NCBI RefSeq assembly: GCF_042646425.1
Contig: NZ_JBHRTR010000029.1
Coordinates: 1-64,000, forward strand
DNA: 64,000 bases
Source of the DNA: Marinibaculum pumilum
Lineage (GTDB): Bacteria > Pseudomonadota > Alphaproteobacteria > Ferrovibrionales > Ferrovibrionaceae
Direction: 5' to 3'
Below, in pieces: positions 49,970 to 58,683 of this stretch. Below the pieces are notes generated by a model. That model saw only the letters and a list, made by a program, of their open reading frames with translations, was not told the DNA's origin and did no database searches. The position numbers and the translations under genes are program-made. How positions within the stretch are numbered: position 1 is the first letter of the stretch; each line of letters begins with the position of its first letter.

Positions 49970-50785
49970 ATGACCGAACTGCCGAAGACCGAGACATTGC
50001 TGCTGGCGCGCGACGGCGCCTGGCTGACGATCTGGTTCAACCGGCCGGAGGCGCGCAACGCCCTGTCGCAGGAACTGACGGGCGAGCTGGTTGCCGTACT
50101 GCAGGCGGTGCGCGGCGACCGCTCCATCCGCGGCATCACCCTGCGCGGCAAGGGCGGCACCTTCTGCGCCGGCGGCGATTTGAAGGGCTTCAAGTCCAAC
50201 TACCAGGGCGGCGAACAGGGCGTGGCGGAGGTCGCGGCCTCCAGCCGCGCCGGCGGCGAGATGTTCGACCTGATCAACGAGATGCCGCAGGTCGTGGTGA
50301 TCCTGGTCGAGGGCGCGGCGATGGCCGGCGGGCTGGGCATGGTCTGCACCGCCGACGTGGTGGCGGTGACCGCCGACGCGAAGTTCGCCCTGACGGAGAC
50401 CACCCTGGGCATCCCCCCGGCGCAGATCGCGCCTTTCGTCGCACAGCGGCTGGGCCTGCGGACCGCGCGGCGGCTGATGCTGACCGCATCGCGCTTCGAC
50501 GGCGCGGAGGCCGGCCGCCTGGGCCTGGCCGATCATGTGGTCGACGATGCCGCCGGCCTGGAGGCGGTGGAGGCCGAGGTGCGGAAACAGGTGATGCGTT
50601 GCGCGCCCGGCGCCAATGCCGTCACCAAGGAGATCCTGCTGGCGACCCGCCACCTGGACCGGCCGGCGATGCTGGACTTCGCCGCCGACGGCTTCGCCCG
50701 CTGCATGCTGGGCGAGGAAGGGCGGGAAGGCATCGCCTCCTTCCTGGAAAAGCGCAAGCCGGCCTGGACCGGCGGCGCATCCTGA
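49970..50785 (+). CDS. Enoyl-CoA hydratase/isomerase (AtuE or methylglutaconyl-CoA hydratase type)
   Basis: Crotonase-family hydratase, 271 residues. Motifs: RPEARNALSQEL, oxyanion-hole GKGGTFCAGGDLKG and GAAMAGGLGMVCTADV, then TETTLGIPPAQIAPFVAQRLG. The last sequence is like that of 3-methylglutaconyl-CoA and isohexenylglutaconyl-CoA hydratases (LIPATISPYV), the enzymes that act right after the biotin carboxylase step. The gap to the carboxyltransferase is 13 bp and to the biotin carboxylase 14 bp. Confidence 0.87.
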   Translation: MTELPKTETLLLARDGAWLTIWFNRPEARNALSQELTGELVAVLQAVRGDRSIRGITLRGKGGTFCAGGDLKGFKSNYQGGEQGVAEVAASSRAGGEMFDLINEMPQVVVILVEGAAMAGGLGMVCTADVVAVTADAKFALTETTLGIPPAQIAPFVAQRLGLRTARRLMLTASRFDGAEAGRLGLADHVVDDAAGLEAVEAEVRKQVMRCAPGANAVTKEILLATRHLDRPAMLDFAADGFARCMLGEEGREGIASFLEKRKPAWTGGAS

Positions 50786-50799
50786 AGGACCGCGGCAGC

Positions 50800-52809
50800 A
50801 TGACAGCTTTCGACAGCATCCTCGTCGCCAATCGCGGCGAGATCGCGTCCCGCGTGATCCGAACCGCCCGCGCCCTGGGCTATCGCACGATCGCCGTCCA
50901 TTCCGAGGCCGATGCCGGCGCGCCGCATGTGGCGCTGGCCGACCATGCGGTCTGCATCGGCCCGCCGCCCGCGCCGCAATCCTATCTGGCGATCGACCGG
51001 ATCGTGGCCGCGGCACGGGAAACCGGCGCCGGCGCGGTGCATCCGGGCTATGGCTTCCTGGCGGAAAATGCGGCCTTCGCCCGCGCCTGCGCCGAGGCGG
51101 GCCTGGTCTTCATCGGCCCCGGGGCCGATGCCATCGAGCTGATGGGCAACAAGGCGGCTGCCAAGCGCCGGATGATCGAGGCCGGCGTGCCCTGCGTGCC
51201 GGGCTACCAGGGCGCAGCCCAGGACGATGCGACCCTGGCCGCGGAGGCGGAACGGATCGGCTTCCCGCTGATGGTGAAGGCGGCGGCCGGCGGCGGCGGC
51301 CGCGGCATGCGCCTGGTCGAGGATGCGGGCGGCCTGGCCAATGCCCTGCGCAGCGCCCGGTCGGAGGCGCAGAACGCCTTCGGTTCCGGCGAGCTGATCC
51401 TGGAAAAGGCCATCCTGCGCCCCCGCCATGTCGAGCTGCAGGTCTTTGCCGACGCCCATGGCACGGTGCTGCACCTGGGCGAACGCGACTGCTCCGTCCA
51501 GCGCCGCCACCAGAAGGTGGTCGAGGAAGCCCCCTGCCCCGTCATGACCCCGGAGCTGCGGAATGCGATGGGCGCGGCGGCGGTGGAGGCCGCGCGCAGC
51601 ATCGACTATCGCGGCGCCGGCACGGTGGAATTCCTGCTGGGCGAGGATGGCGCATTCTACTTCCTGGAGATGAACACCCGCCTGCAGGTCGAGCATCCGG
51701 TGACCGAGATGGTGACCGGCCTGGACCTGGTGGCCCTGCAGATCCGGGTCGCCGCCGGCGAACCGCTGGGCCTGACCCAGGAGCAGGTCGCCCTGCGCGG
51801 CCATGCCATCGAGGTCCGCCTCTATGCGGAGGATCCGGCGCAGGACTTCCTGCCCGCCACCGGCCGGGTGGCGTTCTGGCAGGCCGCCGAAGGCGACGGG
51901 CTGCGCACCGATGCCGGCATCGAGACCGGCACCGACATCCCGCCCTACTACGACCCGATGCTGGCGAAGCTGATCGCCTGGGGCCCCGACCGGGAGACGG
52001 CACGACGGCGCCTGCTGCGGTCGCTGAAGGACACAATCCTGTTCGGCGCCACCAGCAACCGGGCCTTCCTGATCCGCATCCTGGAGCAGGGATCCTTCGC
52101 CCGCGGCGAGGCGACGACCGCCTTCATCGCGGAGACCTTCGGCGACGAAGGCTACCGGGAGGCGCCGCCGACCCTGCGCGAGGCGGCTATTGCCGCCGTC
52201 CTGCAGTTCCGGGCCGAACGCGACGCGGCCCTGGCGCGCAGCCTGGCGGTCACACCGGCGCTGCTGGACTGGGCGAGCGGCGGCAGCCTGTCCACCCGCT
52301 ATGTCTACGAGACCGAGGGGGCGGCAGAGGTCGACCCCATCGACCTGCTGGTGCGGCCGCTGGGCCGCGACGGCTATGCCATCCGCCAGGACGGAGGGGC
52401 GGACGCCGAGCTGCGCATCGACGTGGCGGCGACGGACGGGCACCGGGCGCGGCTGTCCGTGGACGGCGACCGGCAGGACGTCAACGTCCACCACCCCGGC
52501 CCCGGCCGGGTGGAGCTGTCGCTGGAGGGACGTTCCTTCCGCTTCCGCAACCGCCTGGCGTTCGCCGCAGCCGCCGCGGATGCCGCCGGCGGCGGACGGG
52601 TGACGGCACCGATGCATGGCGCGCTGATCGAGGTGCTGGTGAAGCCCGGCGACCAGGTCTCGGCCGGCACAAGGCTGGCGGTGCTGGAGGCGATGAAGAT
52701 GCAGCACGAGATCCTGGCCCAGATCGACGGCACCGTGCAGGAGGTGCTGGCCGCGGCAGGCGCGCAGGTCGCCGCCGACGAACTGCTGATAGAGATCGAG
52801 GCGGCCTGA
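50800..52809 (+). CDS. Acyl-CoA carboxylase, biotin carboxylase/carrier (alpha) subunit, AtuF-like
   Basis: Carboxylates its own biotin using ATP and bicarbonate; 669 residues. The biotin carboxylase domain starts FDSILVANRGEIASRVIRTA, with the ATP-grasp glycine loop KAAAGGGGRGMRL, ERDCSVQRRHQKVVEEAP and EMNTRLQVEHPVTE. The biotin carrier domain at the C-terminus carries EAMKM with biotinyl Lys633. A middle BT-like domain links the two. Partner of the beta subunit gene at 48334. Confidence 0.93.
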   Translation: MTAFDSILVANRGEIASRVIRTARALGYRTIAVHSEADAGAPHVALADHAVCIGPPPAPQSYLAIDRIVAAARETGAGAVHPGYGFLAENAAFARACAEAGLVFIGPGADAIELMGNKAAAKRRMIEAGVPCVPGYQGAAQDDATLAAEAERIGFPLMVKAAAGGGGRGMRLVEDAGGLANALRSARSEAQNAFGSGELILEKAILRPRHVELQVFADAHGTVLHLGERDCSVQRRHQKVVEEAPCPVMTPELRNAMGAAAVEAARSIDYRGAGTVEFLLGEDGAFYFLEMNTRLQVEHPVTEMVTGLDLVALQIRVAAGEPLGLTQEQVALRGHAIEVRLYAEDPAQDFLPATGRVAFWQAAEGDGLRTDAGIETGTDIPPYYDPMLAKLIAWGPDRETARRRLLRSLKDTILFGATSNRAFLIRILEQGSFARGEATTAFIAETFGDEGYREAPPTLREAAIAAVLQFRAERDAALARSLAVTPALLDWASGGSLSTRYVYETEGAAEVDPIDLLVRPLGRDGYAIRQDGGADAELRIDVAATDGHRARLSVDGDRQDVNVHHPGPGRVELSLEGRSFRFRNRLAFAAAAADAAGGGRVTAPMHGALIEVLVKPGDQVSAGTRLAVLEAMKMQHEILAQIDGTVQEVLAAAGAQVAADELLIEIEAA

Positions 52810-52835
52810 GCCCGCCACAGGAGGAGGAACGCGAC

Positions 52836-53978
52836 ATGGACAGCCGGATCTGCGACATGCTGGGGATCGACTTCCCGCTGCTCGCCTTCAGCCATTGCCG
52901 CGACGTGGTCGCCGAGGTCAGCAAGGCGGGCGGCTTCGGCGTGCTGGGCGCCGCCGGCCTGTCCACCGAACAGCTGGAGACGGAGCTGTCCTGGATCGAC
53001 GATCATGTCGGCGGCAAGCCCTACGGCCTGGACCTGATCGTGCCCAACAAGTTCGCCGGCAAGGGCGAAGAGCTGTCGGAGGACGCCGTGCTGGCCGCCC
53101 TGCCGCAGGAGCACAAGGACTTCGTGGCCGGCCTGCTGCAATCGCGGGACGTCGATCTGGTGGGCGTGGACGACGCCACCCGGCGGGAGATGCTGGGCTT
53201 CAACCGCAACATCACCCCGGAAGGCACCAAGGCGATGCTGGACGTCGCCTTCTCCCACCCGATCAGGCTGATCGCCAACGCGCTGGGCATCCCGCCGCAG
53301 CCGATGATCGAGATGGGCAAGGCCAAGGGGGTCGCGGTCGCCGCCCTGGTCGGCGCGAAATCGCATGCCCTGCGCCAGATGCAGGCCGGGGTCGACATCC
53401 TGATCGCGGCCGGCGGCGAGGCCGGCGGCCATTGCGGCAGCGTTTCCACCATGGTGCTGGTGCCGGAGATCTGCGAGGCGGTGGCGGCGCAGAACGGCCC
53501 GCCGGTGCTGGCCGCCGGCGGCATCGTCACCGGCCGGCAGATGGCCGCCTGCATGGCGATGGGCGCCGCCGGTGCCTGGACCGGCTCGGTCTGGCTGACC
53601 ACGGCGGAGGCGGAGACCAACCCGGTGGTGAAGCAGAAGATGCTGGCGGCCGGCTCCTCCGACACCGTTCGCGCCCGCAGCCGCACCGGCAAGCCGTCGC
53701 GCCAGCTGCGCACCCCCTGGACCGATGCCTGGGAGGCGGAAGGCGCGCCCGAGCCGCTGGCGATGCCGCTGCAATCGCTGATCTCCGAGCCGGCACTGAA
53801 GCGGATCGACAAGCTGTCCGAAGGCGGCCACAAGGGGGCGCAGGAACTGGCCACCTACTGGGTCGGCCAGGGGGTCGGGCTGATGAACGAGAGCCTGACC
53901 GCCCGCCAGGTGGTACAGGCGTTCCGGGAGGATTTCGTCACCGCCTACGAAAGGCTGGCCAAGGCAGTGGGGGCATAG
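52836..53978 (+). CDS. Nitronate monooxygenase-like flavoprotein
   Basis: FMN-dependent TIM-barrel enzyme of the 2-nitropropane dioxygenase/NADH:quinone reductase family, 380 residues. Features: GIDFPLLAFSHCRDVVAEVSKAGG start (phosphate/flavin region), LIAAGGEAGGHCG with the conserved GGHxG, and LAAGGIVTGRQMAACMAMGA followed by AGAWTGSVWL. GGAGGAGGA precedes the ATG and it follows the biotin carboxylase by 26 bp, so it belongs to the same operon. Such genes are seen next to CoA-linked degradation clusters, but their substrate there is not established. Confidence 0.85.
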   Translation: MDSRICDMLGIDFPLLAFSHCRDVVAEVSKAGGFGVLGAAGLSTEQLETELSWIDDHVGGKPYGLDLIVPNKFAGKGEELSEDAVLAALPQEHKDFVAGLLQSRDVDLVGVDDATRREMLGFNRNITPEGTKAMLDVAFSHPIRLIANALGIPPQPMIEMGKAKGVAVAALVGAKSHALRQMQAGVDILIAAGGEAGGHCGSVSTMVLVPEICEAVAAQNGPPVLAAGGIVTGRQMAACMAMGAAGAWTGSVWLTTAEAETNPVVKQKMLAAGSSDTVRARSRTGKPSRQLRTPWTDAWEAEGAPEPLAMPLQSLISEPALKRIDKLSEGGHKGAQELATYWVGQGVGLMNESLTARQVVQAFREDFVTAYERLAKAVGA

Positions 53979-53996
53979 GGGGCGCCCGCCACCGGC

Positions 53997-54090
53997 GTCA
54001 TCCTCGGGCTTGACCCGAGGATCCATTCCGGCGCCTTTGACGTGCCGCGCCGCTGGCGGAATGGGCTCCCGGGTCAAGCCCGGGAGCGAC
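53997..54090. repeat. Paired-hairpin intergenic repeat, copy E
   Basis: A 94 bp element with TCCTCGGG-CTTGA-CCCGAGGA and CTCCCGGG-TCAAG-CCCGGGAG, closely similar to copy D at 37163-37256 in the same orientation. It lies between two co-directional genes of the cluster. The minus strand frame would encode the same GLTREPIPPA and MDPRVKPEDD peptides as in the TetR tail. Confidence 0.85.
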
Positions 54091-54140
54091 AATCCTGCCA
54101 GCACCAGGGATAAGAACGACAAGAACGAAGGGAGCGGGAG

Positions 54141-54977
54141 ATGCTGGAACAGGCCGCGGATTTCAAGGAAGAGAGCGACGCGCTGCATGCCCTGCTGGCG
54201 CCGCTGGACGACGCCGCTTTCGAACGCACCACCCAGTTCAAGGGCTGGACGATCAACGACGTCCTGCAGCACCTGCACTACTTCAACTATGCCGCCGACC
54301 TGTCGCTGAACGACGAGGCCGGGATCGTGAAGCTGCTGTCGGCCTTCCAGGCCGCCACCAAGGCCGGCGAGACGATGCGCTCCTACACCGACAAGCAGCT
54401 GGGCGGGGTGAAGGGCCGGGCATTGCTGGCGCTCTGGCACGACTATTACACGGCCATGGTGCCGAACTTCCATGCCGCCGACCCGAAGAAGCGCCTGAAA
54501 TGGGCCGGGCCGGACATGAGCGTGCGCTCCAGCATCACCGCCCGCCTGATGGAGACCTGGGCGCATGGCCAGGAGGTCTTCGACCTGCTGGGTGTGGAGC
54601 GGGCCGAGGGCGACCGGATCCGCAACGTCGTGGTGATCGGCAACAACACCTTCGGCTGGACCTTCGCCAATCGCGGCGAGCCGGTGCCGGAGGACAGGCC
54701 GTTCCTGAAGCTGACCGCCCCGTCCGGCGCGGTCTGGGAATTCAACGACCCCTCCGACGACAACCGGATCGAGGGCGAGGCGGTGGCGTTCTGCCGGGTC
54801 GTCACCCAGACCCGGAACATCGCCGACACGGGCCTGTCGGTGACCGGCCAAACGGCCAGCCGCTGGATGGCTGTGGCACAGTGCTTCGCCGGCCCGCCGC
54901 AGGATCCGCCTGCCCCCGGGACACGTTTCACCGCCAGCGCCTGCCCCCCGCCTGGCGATCCTGACCGGAAACCCTGA
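54141..54977 (+). CDS. TIGR03084-family metal-binding protein (DinB/maleylpyruvate isomerase-like)
   Basis: A 278-residue protein with the four-helix mycothiol-dependent maleylpyruvate isomerase N-terminal-like fold (DinB superfamily). FKGWTINDVLQHLHYFNY and LMETWAHGQEVFDLLG provide His residues expected to bind a divalent metal. A smaller C-terminal domain (from about residue 175) contains WTFANRGEPVP. GGGAG is seen upstream of the ATG. Mycothiol is not made by proteobacteria, so another thiol or no thiol must serve. Function unknown. Confidence 0.8.
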   Translation: MLEQAADFKEESDALHALLAPLDDAAFERTTQFKGWTINDVLQHLHYFNYAADLSLNDEAGIVKLLSAFQAATKAGETMRSYTDKQLGGVKGRALLALWHDYYTAMVPNFHAADPKKRLKWAGPDMSVRSSITARLMETWAHGQEVFDLLGVERAEGDRIRNVVVIGNNTFGWTFANRGEPVPEDRPFLKLTAPSGAVWEFNDPSDDNRIEGEAVAFCRVVTQTRNIADTGLSVTGQTASRWMAVAQCFAGPPQDPPAPGTRFTASACPPPGDPDRKP

Positions 54978-55145
54978 CCGGCGTAACCTCATCGCGGGCG
55001 GCGGTGCACCGTCGTATCCTCACCCGTCTGTCCCGGATCGGACGGGCAGAAGTCGACTGTCCGGTGTCGGATGTGGAGCCGCTGACATGCGGCTGCCACC
55101 GACACCCCGTGCGACAGCTATCCGGACAACAGGGAGGACGAGGGT

Positions 55146-55925
55146 ATGGACTTTAAAGACAGGGTGGCGGTCGTCACCGGCGGGGCGAGCGGCATCGGCG
55201 CCGCGAGCGCCCGCTGCTTCGCGGCGCGCGGCGCGAAGGTGGCGGTCGCGGACCTGAACGGCGATGCCGCGGGCGAGGTGGCGGCCGGCTTCGGCGGCCT
55301 GGCGGTGGCCTGCGATGTCGGCAGCCGGGAGCAGATCGACGATCTGGTCGCACGGGTGGAACGCGAGCTCGGCCCGATCGGGATCTTCTTCCACAATGCC
55401 GGGATCGCAAGCGGCAGCGACCCGCTGGCGACGGACCTGGATGTCTGGCAGCGGCAGTGGGACGTCAACCTGATGGCGCATCTGCACGCCACCCGGGCGG
55501 TGCTGCCCGGCATGCTGGAGCGCGGCGAGGGCTATCTGATCCACACCGCATCGATGGCCGGGATCCTGACCAGCCACGGCAACCTGCCCTATGCCGTCAC
55601 CAAGCATGCGGTGGTAGGCTTCGCCGAATGGATGTCCGTCACCTATCATGAGCGCGGCATCCGCACCTCCCTCCTGGCGCCGCTGGGGGTCCGCACCCCG
55701 ATGCTCGGGGATACCGGCTCGTCCTTTGCCCGCAATGCGGCCGGCCCGATCCGCGAACCCGAGGAGGTCGCGGAGATGGTCGCCGAGGCGGTGGAGGCGG
55801 AGCGCTTCCTGATCCTGACCGACGAGATCGCGCAGACATGGATGAGCTACAAGACCAGCGACCTGGAACGATGGCTGAAGGGTATGCGGCGACTGCAGGC
55901 GAAGATCGAGGCGGAGGGCGCCTGA
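55146..55925 (+). CDS. Short-chain dehydrogenase/reductase
   Basis: Classical SDR, 259 residues. TGGASGIGAAS is the cofactor motif, ADLN after the second strand favours NAD, HNAG replaces the usual NNAG, and TASMAG with YAVTK gives the catalytic Ser, Tyr and Lys. The C-terminus ends in a basic helix (LERWLKGMRRLQAKIEAEG). GGAGG precedes the ATG. It lies 168 bp after the TIGR03084 gene and 29 bp before the sensor kinase. A role as alcohol or beta-hydroxyacyl-CoA dehydrogenase in the cluster is plausible. Confidence 0.88.
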   Translation: MDFKDRVAVVTGGASGIGAASARCFAARGAKVAVADLNGDAAGEVAAGFGGLAVACDVGSREQIDDLVARVERELGPIGIFFHNAGIASGSDPLATDLDVWQRQWDVNLMAHLHATRAVLPGMLERGEGYLIHTASMAGILTSHGNLPYAVTKHAVVGFAEWMSVTYHERGIRTSLLAPLGVRTPMLGDTGSSFARNAAGPIREPEEVAEMVAEAVEAERFLILTDEIAQTWMSYKTSDLERWLKGMRRLQAKIEAEGA

Positions 55926-55954
55926 CCGGCGACCGCGGGCAGGCCTGACCCGAC

Positions 55955-58240
55955 ATGCAGGACCGCGTCGGGCCCGCCCATTGGGAAGCGATCGAGCTGC
56001 TGCCGCATCCCGCGGCGGCGATCGCGCCGGACGGCGCCATTGCCGCCGCGAATGCCAGCTTCATGCAGCTGCTGTCCCGCGGTGCGGAGGCCCGGCCGGC
56101 GGGCATCGGCTATCCGGACTGCCTGACTGACCTGCTGCAGGCTGCCGACCCGCCCGCCGGCGACCGTCAGGCGTTCCTTGTGGCGCGCAGCGCGGCGCTG
56201 CGGGACGGCCAGGCCGACGCCTTCGCGATCGAGCGGACCGGCGAATGGGCCTATCGATTCCGGACGGTGCCGCGGCCGGAGGCCGGCTGCCTGGTCTTCG
56301 TCGAGGATCTCAGCGAGTTCGAACGGCGTGACGCGATGCTGGCGGAAGCCGAGCTGCTGTCGCGCTCCGGTGCCTGGGAACTCGACCGCGAAAGCGGCCA
56401 GATCCTGTTCTCGAAAGGGGCCTGGGCGCTGTTCGGTCCCGGTGCGCAGGAGAAGATCGGCACCCTGGACCGCTGGATCACCAATATCCATCCCGACGAT
56501 GTCGGGGGCATGCTGGCGGAGGTCGAGAAGTCCCGCCGCACCAATGAGCCGTTCGAATATGCCTACCGGATTTACCGGACGGACGGACAGCTGATCGAGA
56601 TCAACATCAAGGGACGGCCGGTCTGGGACGGCGCCGACCCGCCACGGCGGGTGCGCGGCACCTTCCAGGACATCACCCAGGTCCGCGAGGCCCAGCGGGC
56701 GCTGGAGCGCAGCGAGCAGAAGTTCCGCGCGATCGTCGAGAACAATCCCGGGATCATCGCGATCCTGGGGATCGACGGCCGGCTGAAGTTCGTCAGCCCC
56801 GCGGGCGAGGAACTGCTGGCCCATACCGGGCCGGAGGTGATCGACCATGCCTGGACCGAGTTCGTGCATCCGGACGATATCGGCACCGCGATGGCCGCGC
56901 TGCAGCGCCTTCTCGGCCGGTCGGAAGAGGCCAAGGAGCGCACCGAGCTGCGGGTGCGGCACCGGGACGGCCACTGGCTGACGATGGAGATGGTCGGCAG
57001 CAACTTCCTGAACACCGACGGGGTGGAGGGAATCGTCCTCTCCGCGCACGACGTGACCGATCGCAAGGAGACCGAAGACCGACTGCGGCAGGCCCAGAAG
57101 ATGGAGGCGGTGGGGCAGCTGACCGGCGGCATCGCGCACGACTTCAACAACCTTCTGGCGGTGATATCCGGCAATCTGGAGCTGATTGCGGAAGGTCTGG
57201 ACGCGATCAGCGGGCCCGCCACCGCGTCCCTGCAGCGCAAGTGCGAGACCGCCCTGCGTGCCACCGACCGGGGTGCCACCCTGACCCGCAGCCTGCTGGC
57301 CTTTGCCAGGAAGCAGACCCTGCGGCCGTCGATCGTCGACCTGAACGAGCTGGTGGAGGAGATGTCGGAACTGGTCCGCCGCACCACACCCGGCAATGTC
57401 GAGCTGCGGATCCGGCCGCATGACGGCCTGTGGCTCTGTGTCGTGGACAGCGGCCTGATGCAGAACGCGCTGCTGAACCTGGTCCTGAACGCGCGGGACG
57501 CGATGCCGGATGGCGGCGTGCTGACGATCGCCACCGACAATACGGTGCTGGATGCCGCCCAGGCGGCCCAGGCCGAGGTGCCGGCCGGGGAATATGTCCT
57601 GCTGACGGTGACCGACACCGGCATCGGTATGGCACCGGAGACGGTCAGCCGCGCCTTCGATCCGTTCTTCACCACCAAGGGTGTCGGCCAGGGCACCGGC
57701 CTGGGGCTCAGCATGGTCTACGGCTTCGCGAAACAGTCCGACGGCTATTCGCGGATCGCCAGCACCCTGGGCAAGGGCACCACGGTGCGGATCTACCTGC
57801 CCCGCAGCACGAACACCGCGGCGGCGGCACCCGCCGGTCCCCCGGCCGCCCTGCCGCAGGGCCGGGAACATATCCTGGTGGTGGAAGACGATGCCGATGT
57901 GCGCGACCTCACCCAGTCGGCCCTGCAGTCCCTGGGCTATCGGGCTGAAGCGGTGTCCAGCGCGGCGCAGGCCCTGGCCCACCTGCAGAGCCATCCGCAG
58001 GTCGACATGCTGCTGACCGACATCATCCTGCCGGAAGGGATGGACGGCGTGATGCTGGCGGACCGGGCGGCGGAGCTCCGGCCGGGCCTGCCGGTCGCCT
58101 TCATGACCGGGCATGGCGACAATGCCTTCCTGCGCAACGGCAGCCGCCACGAACATGCACCGTTGCTGCGCAAGCCCTTCCGGCGCGCCGAGCTGGCGGA
58201 AGCGGTCCGCGCGCTCCTTGACGGGCCGGTGCGGTCATGA
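55955..58240 (+). CDS. Hybrid sensor histidine kinase (PAS-PAS-PAS-HisKA-HATPase-REC)
   Basis: Soluble sensor kinase, 761 residues, no membrane segment, so the signal is intracellular. Two clear PAS domains (about 130-250 and 255-380) are preceded by a likely third at the N-terminus. The H box GQLTGGIAHDFNNLL carries His395; N box LVLNARDAMPDGG; G boxes DTGIGM and GTGLGLSMVYGF. A receiver domain at the C-terminus (from HILVVEDDADVRDL) has the phospho-acceptor Asp689 in LLTDIILPEGMDG. It overlaps the response regulator gene by 4 bp. Confidence 0.92.
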   Translation: MQDRVGPAHWEAIELLPHPAAAIAPDGAIAAANASFMQLLSRGAEARPAGIGYPDCLTDLLQAADPPAGDRQAFLVARSAALRDGQADAFAIERTGEWAYRFRTVPRPEAGCLVFVEDLSEFERRDAMLAEAELLSRSGAWELDRESGQILFSKGAWALFGPGAQEKIGTLDRWITNIHPDDVGGMLAEVEKSRRTNEPFEYAYRIYRTDGQLIEINIKGRPVWDGADPPRRVRGTFQDITQVREAQRALERSEQKFRAIVENNPGIIAILGIDGRLKFVSPAGEELLAHTGPEVIDHAWTEFVHPDDIGTAMAALQRLLGRSEEAKERTELRVRHRDGHWLTMEMVGSNFLNTDGVEGIVLSAHDVTDRKETEDRLRQAQKMEAVGQLTGGIAHDFNNLLAVISGNLELIAEGLDAISGPATASLQRKCETALRATDRGATLTRSLLAFARKQTLRPSIVDLNELVEEMSELVRRTTPGNVELRIRPHDGLWLCVVDSGLMQNALLNLVLNARDAMPDGGVLTIATDNTVLDAAQAAQAEVPAGEYVLLTVTDTGIGMAPETVSRAFDPFFTTKGVGQGTGLGLSMVYGFAKQSDGYSRIASTLGKGTTVRIYLPRSTNTAAAAPAGPPAALPQGREHILVVEDDADVRDLTQSALQSLGYRAEAVSSAAQALAHLQSHPQVDMLLTDIILPEGMDGVMLADRAAELRPGLPVAFMTGHGDNAFLRNGSRHEHAPLLRKPFRRAELAEAVRALLDGPVRS

Positions 58241-58617
58241 GCCGGCCGGACATGGTGATCGTCGACGACGAGCCGGACTTCGCCGCCTTCGTCGCCACCG
58301 TCGCCGAAGGCATGGGGTTCGCCGTGCGGCTGGCGGAGTCCGGGATGGCGCTGCGGCGGCTCTACGGGGAACGCCGGCCCGACCTGGTGATGCTGGATAT
58401 CGTGATGCCGGACGAGGACGGCATCGAGGTGGCGCGCTGGCTGCACGAGGCCGCCTATGCCGGCGGCCTGATCCTGATCAGCGGGCACAATCCGCTGTAC
58501 CTGAAGATGGCGGCGGTGCTGCGGGAACTGGCCGGCGAACGGCCCCCCGTCATCCTGCGCAAGCCGATCCGGCTGGCGGAACTGCGCGCGGCCATGCAGC
58601 CCTGGGCGGACACCTGA
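58237..58617 (+). CDS. Single-domain response regulator
   Basis: Stand-alone receiver domain, 126 residues. The acidic pair is in VIVDDEPD, the phospho-acceptor is Asp54 in LDIVMPDEDG, and the conserved Lys is in ILRKPIRL. No output domain, so it must act through a partner or as a phosphate relay or sink for the hybrid kinase. Its ATG overlaps the kinase stop (ATGA), which ensures co-translation. Confidence 0.92.
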   Translation: MSRPDMVIVDDEPDFAAFVATVAEGMGFAVRLAESGMALRRLYGERRPDLVMLDIVMPDEDGIEVARWLHEAAYAGGLILISGHNPLYLKMAAVLRELAGERPPVILRKPIRLAELRAAMQPWADT

Positions 58618-58683
58618 AGGCCCCGCCGGCACACGAGCGGCAAAGACACGGCAACCCGAACGATCAGCAGAAGTGGGGGAGAC

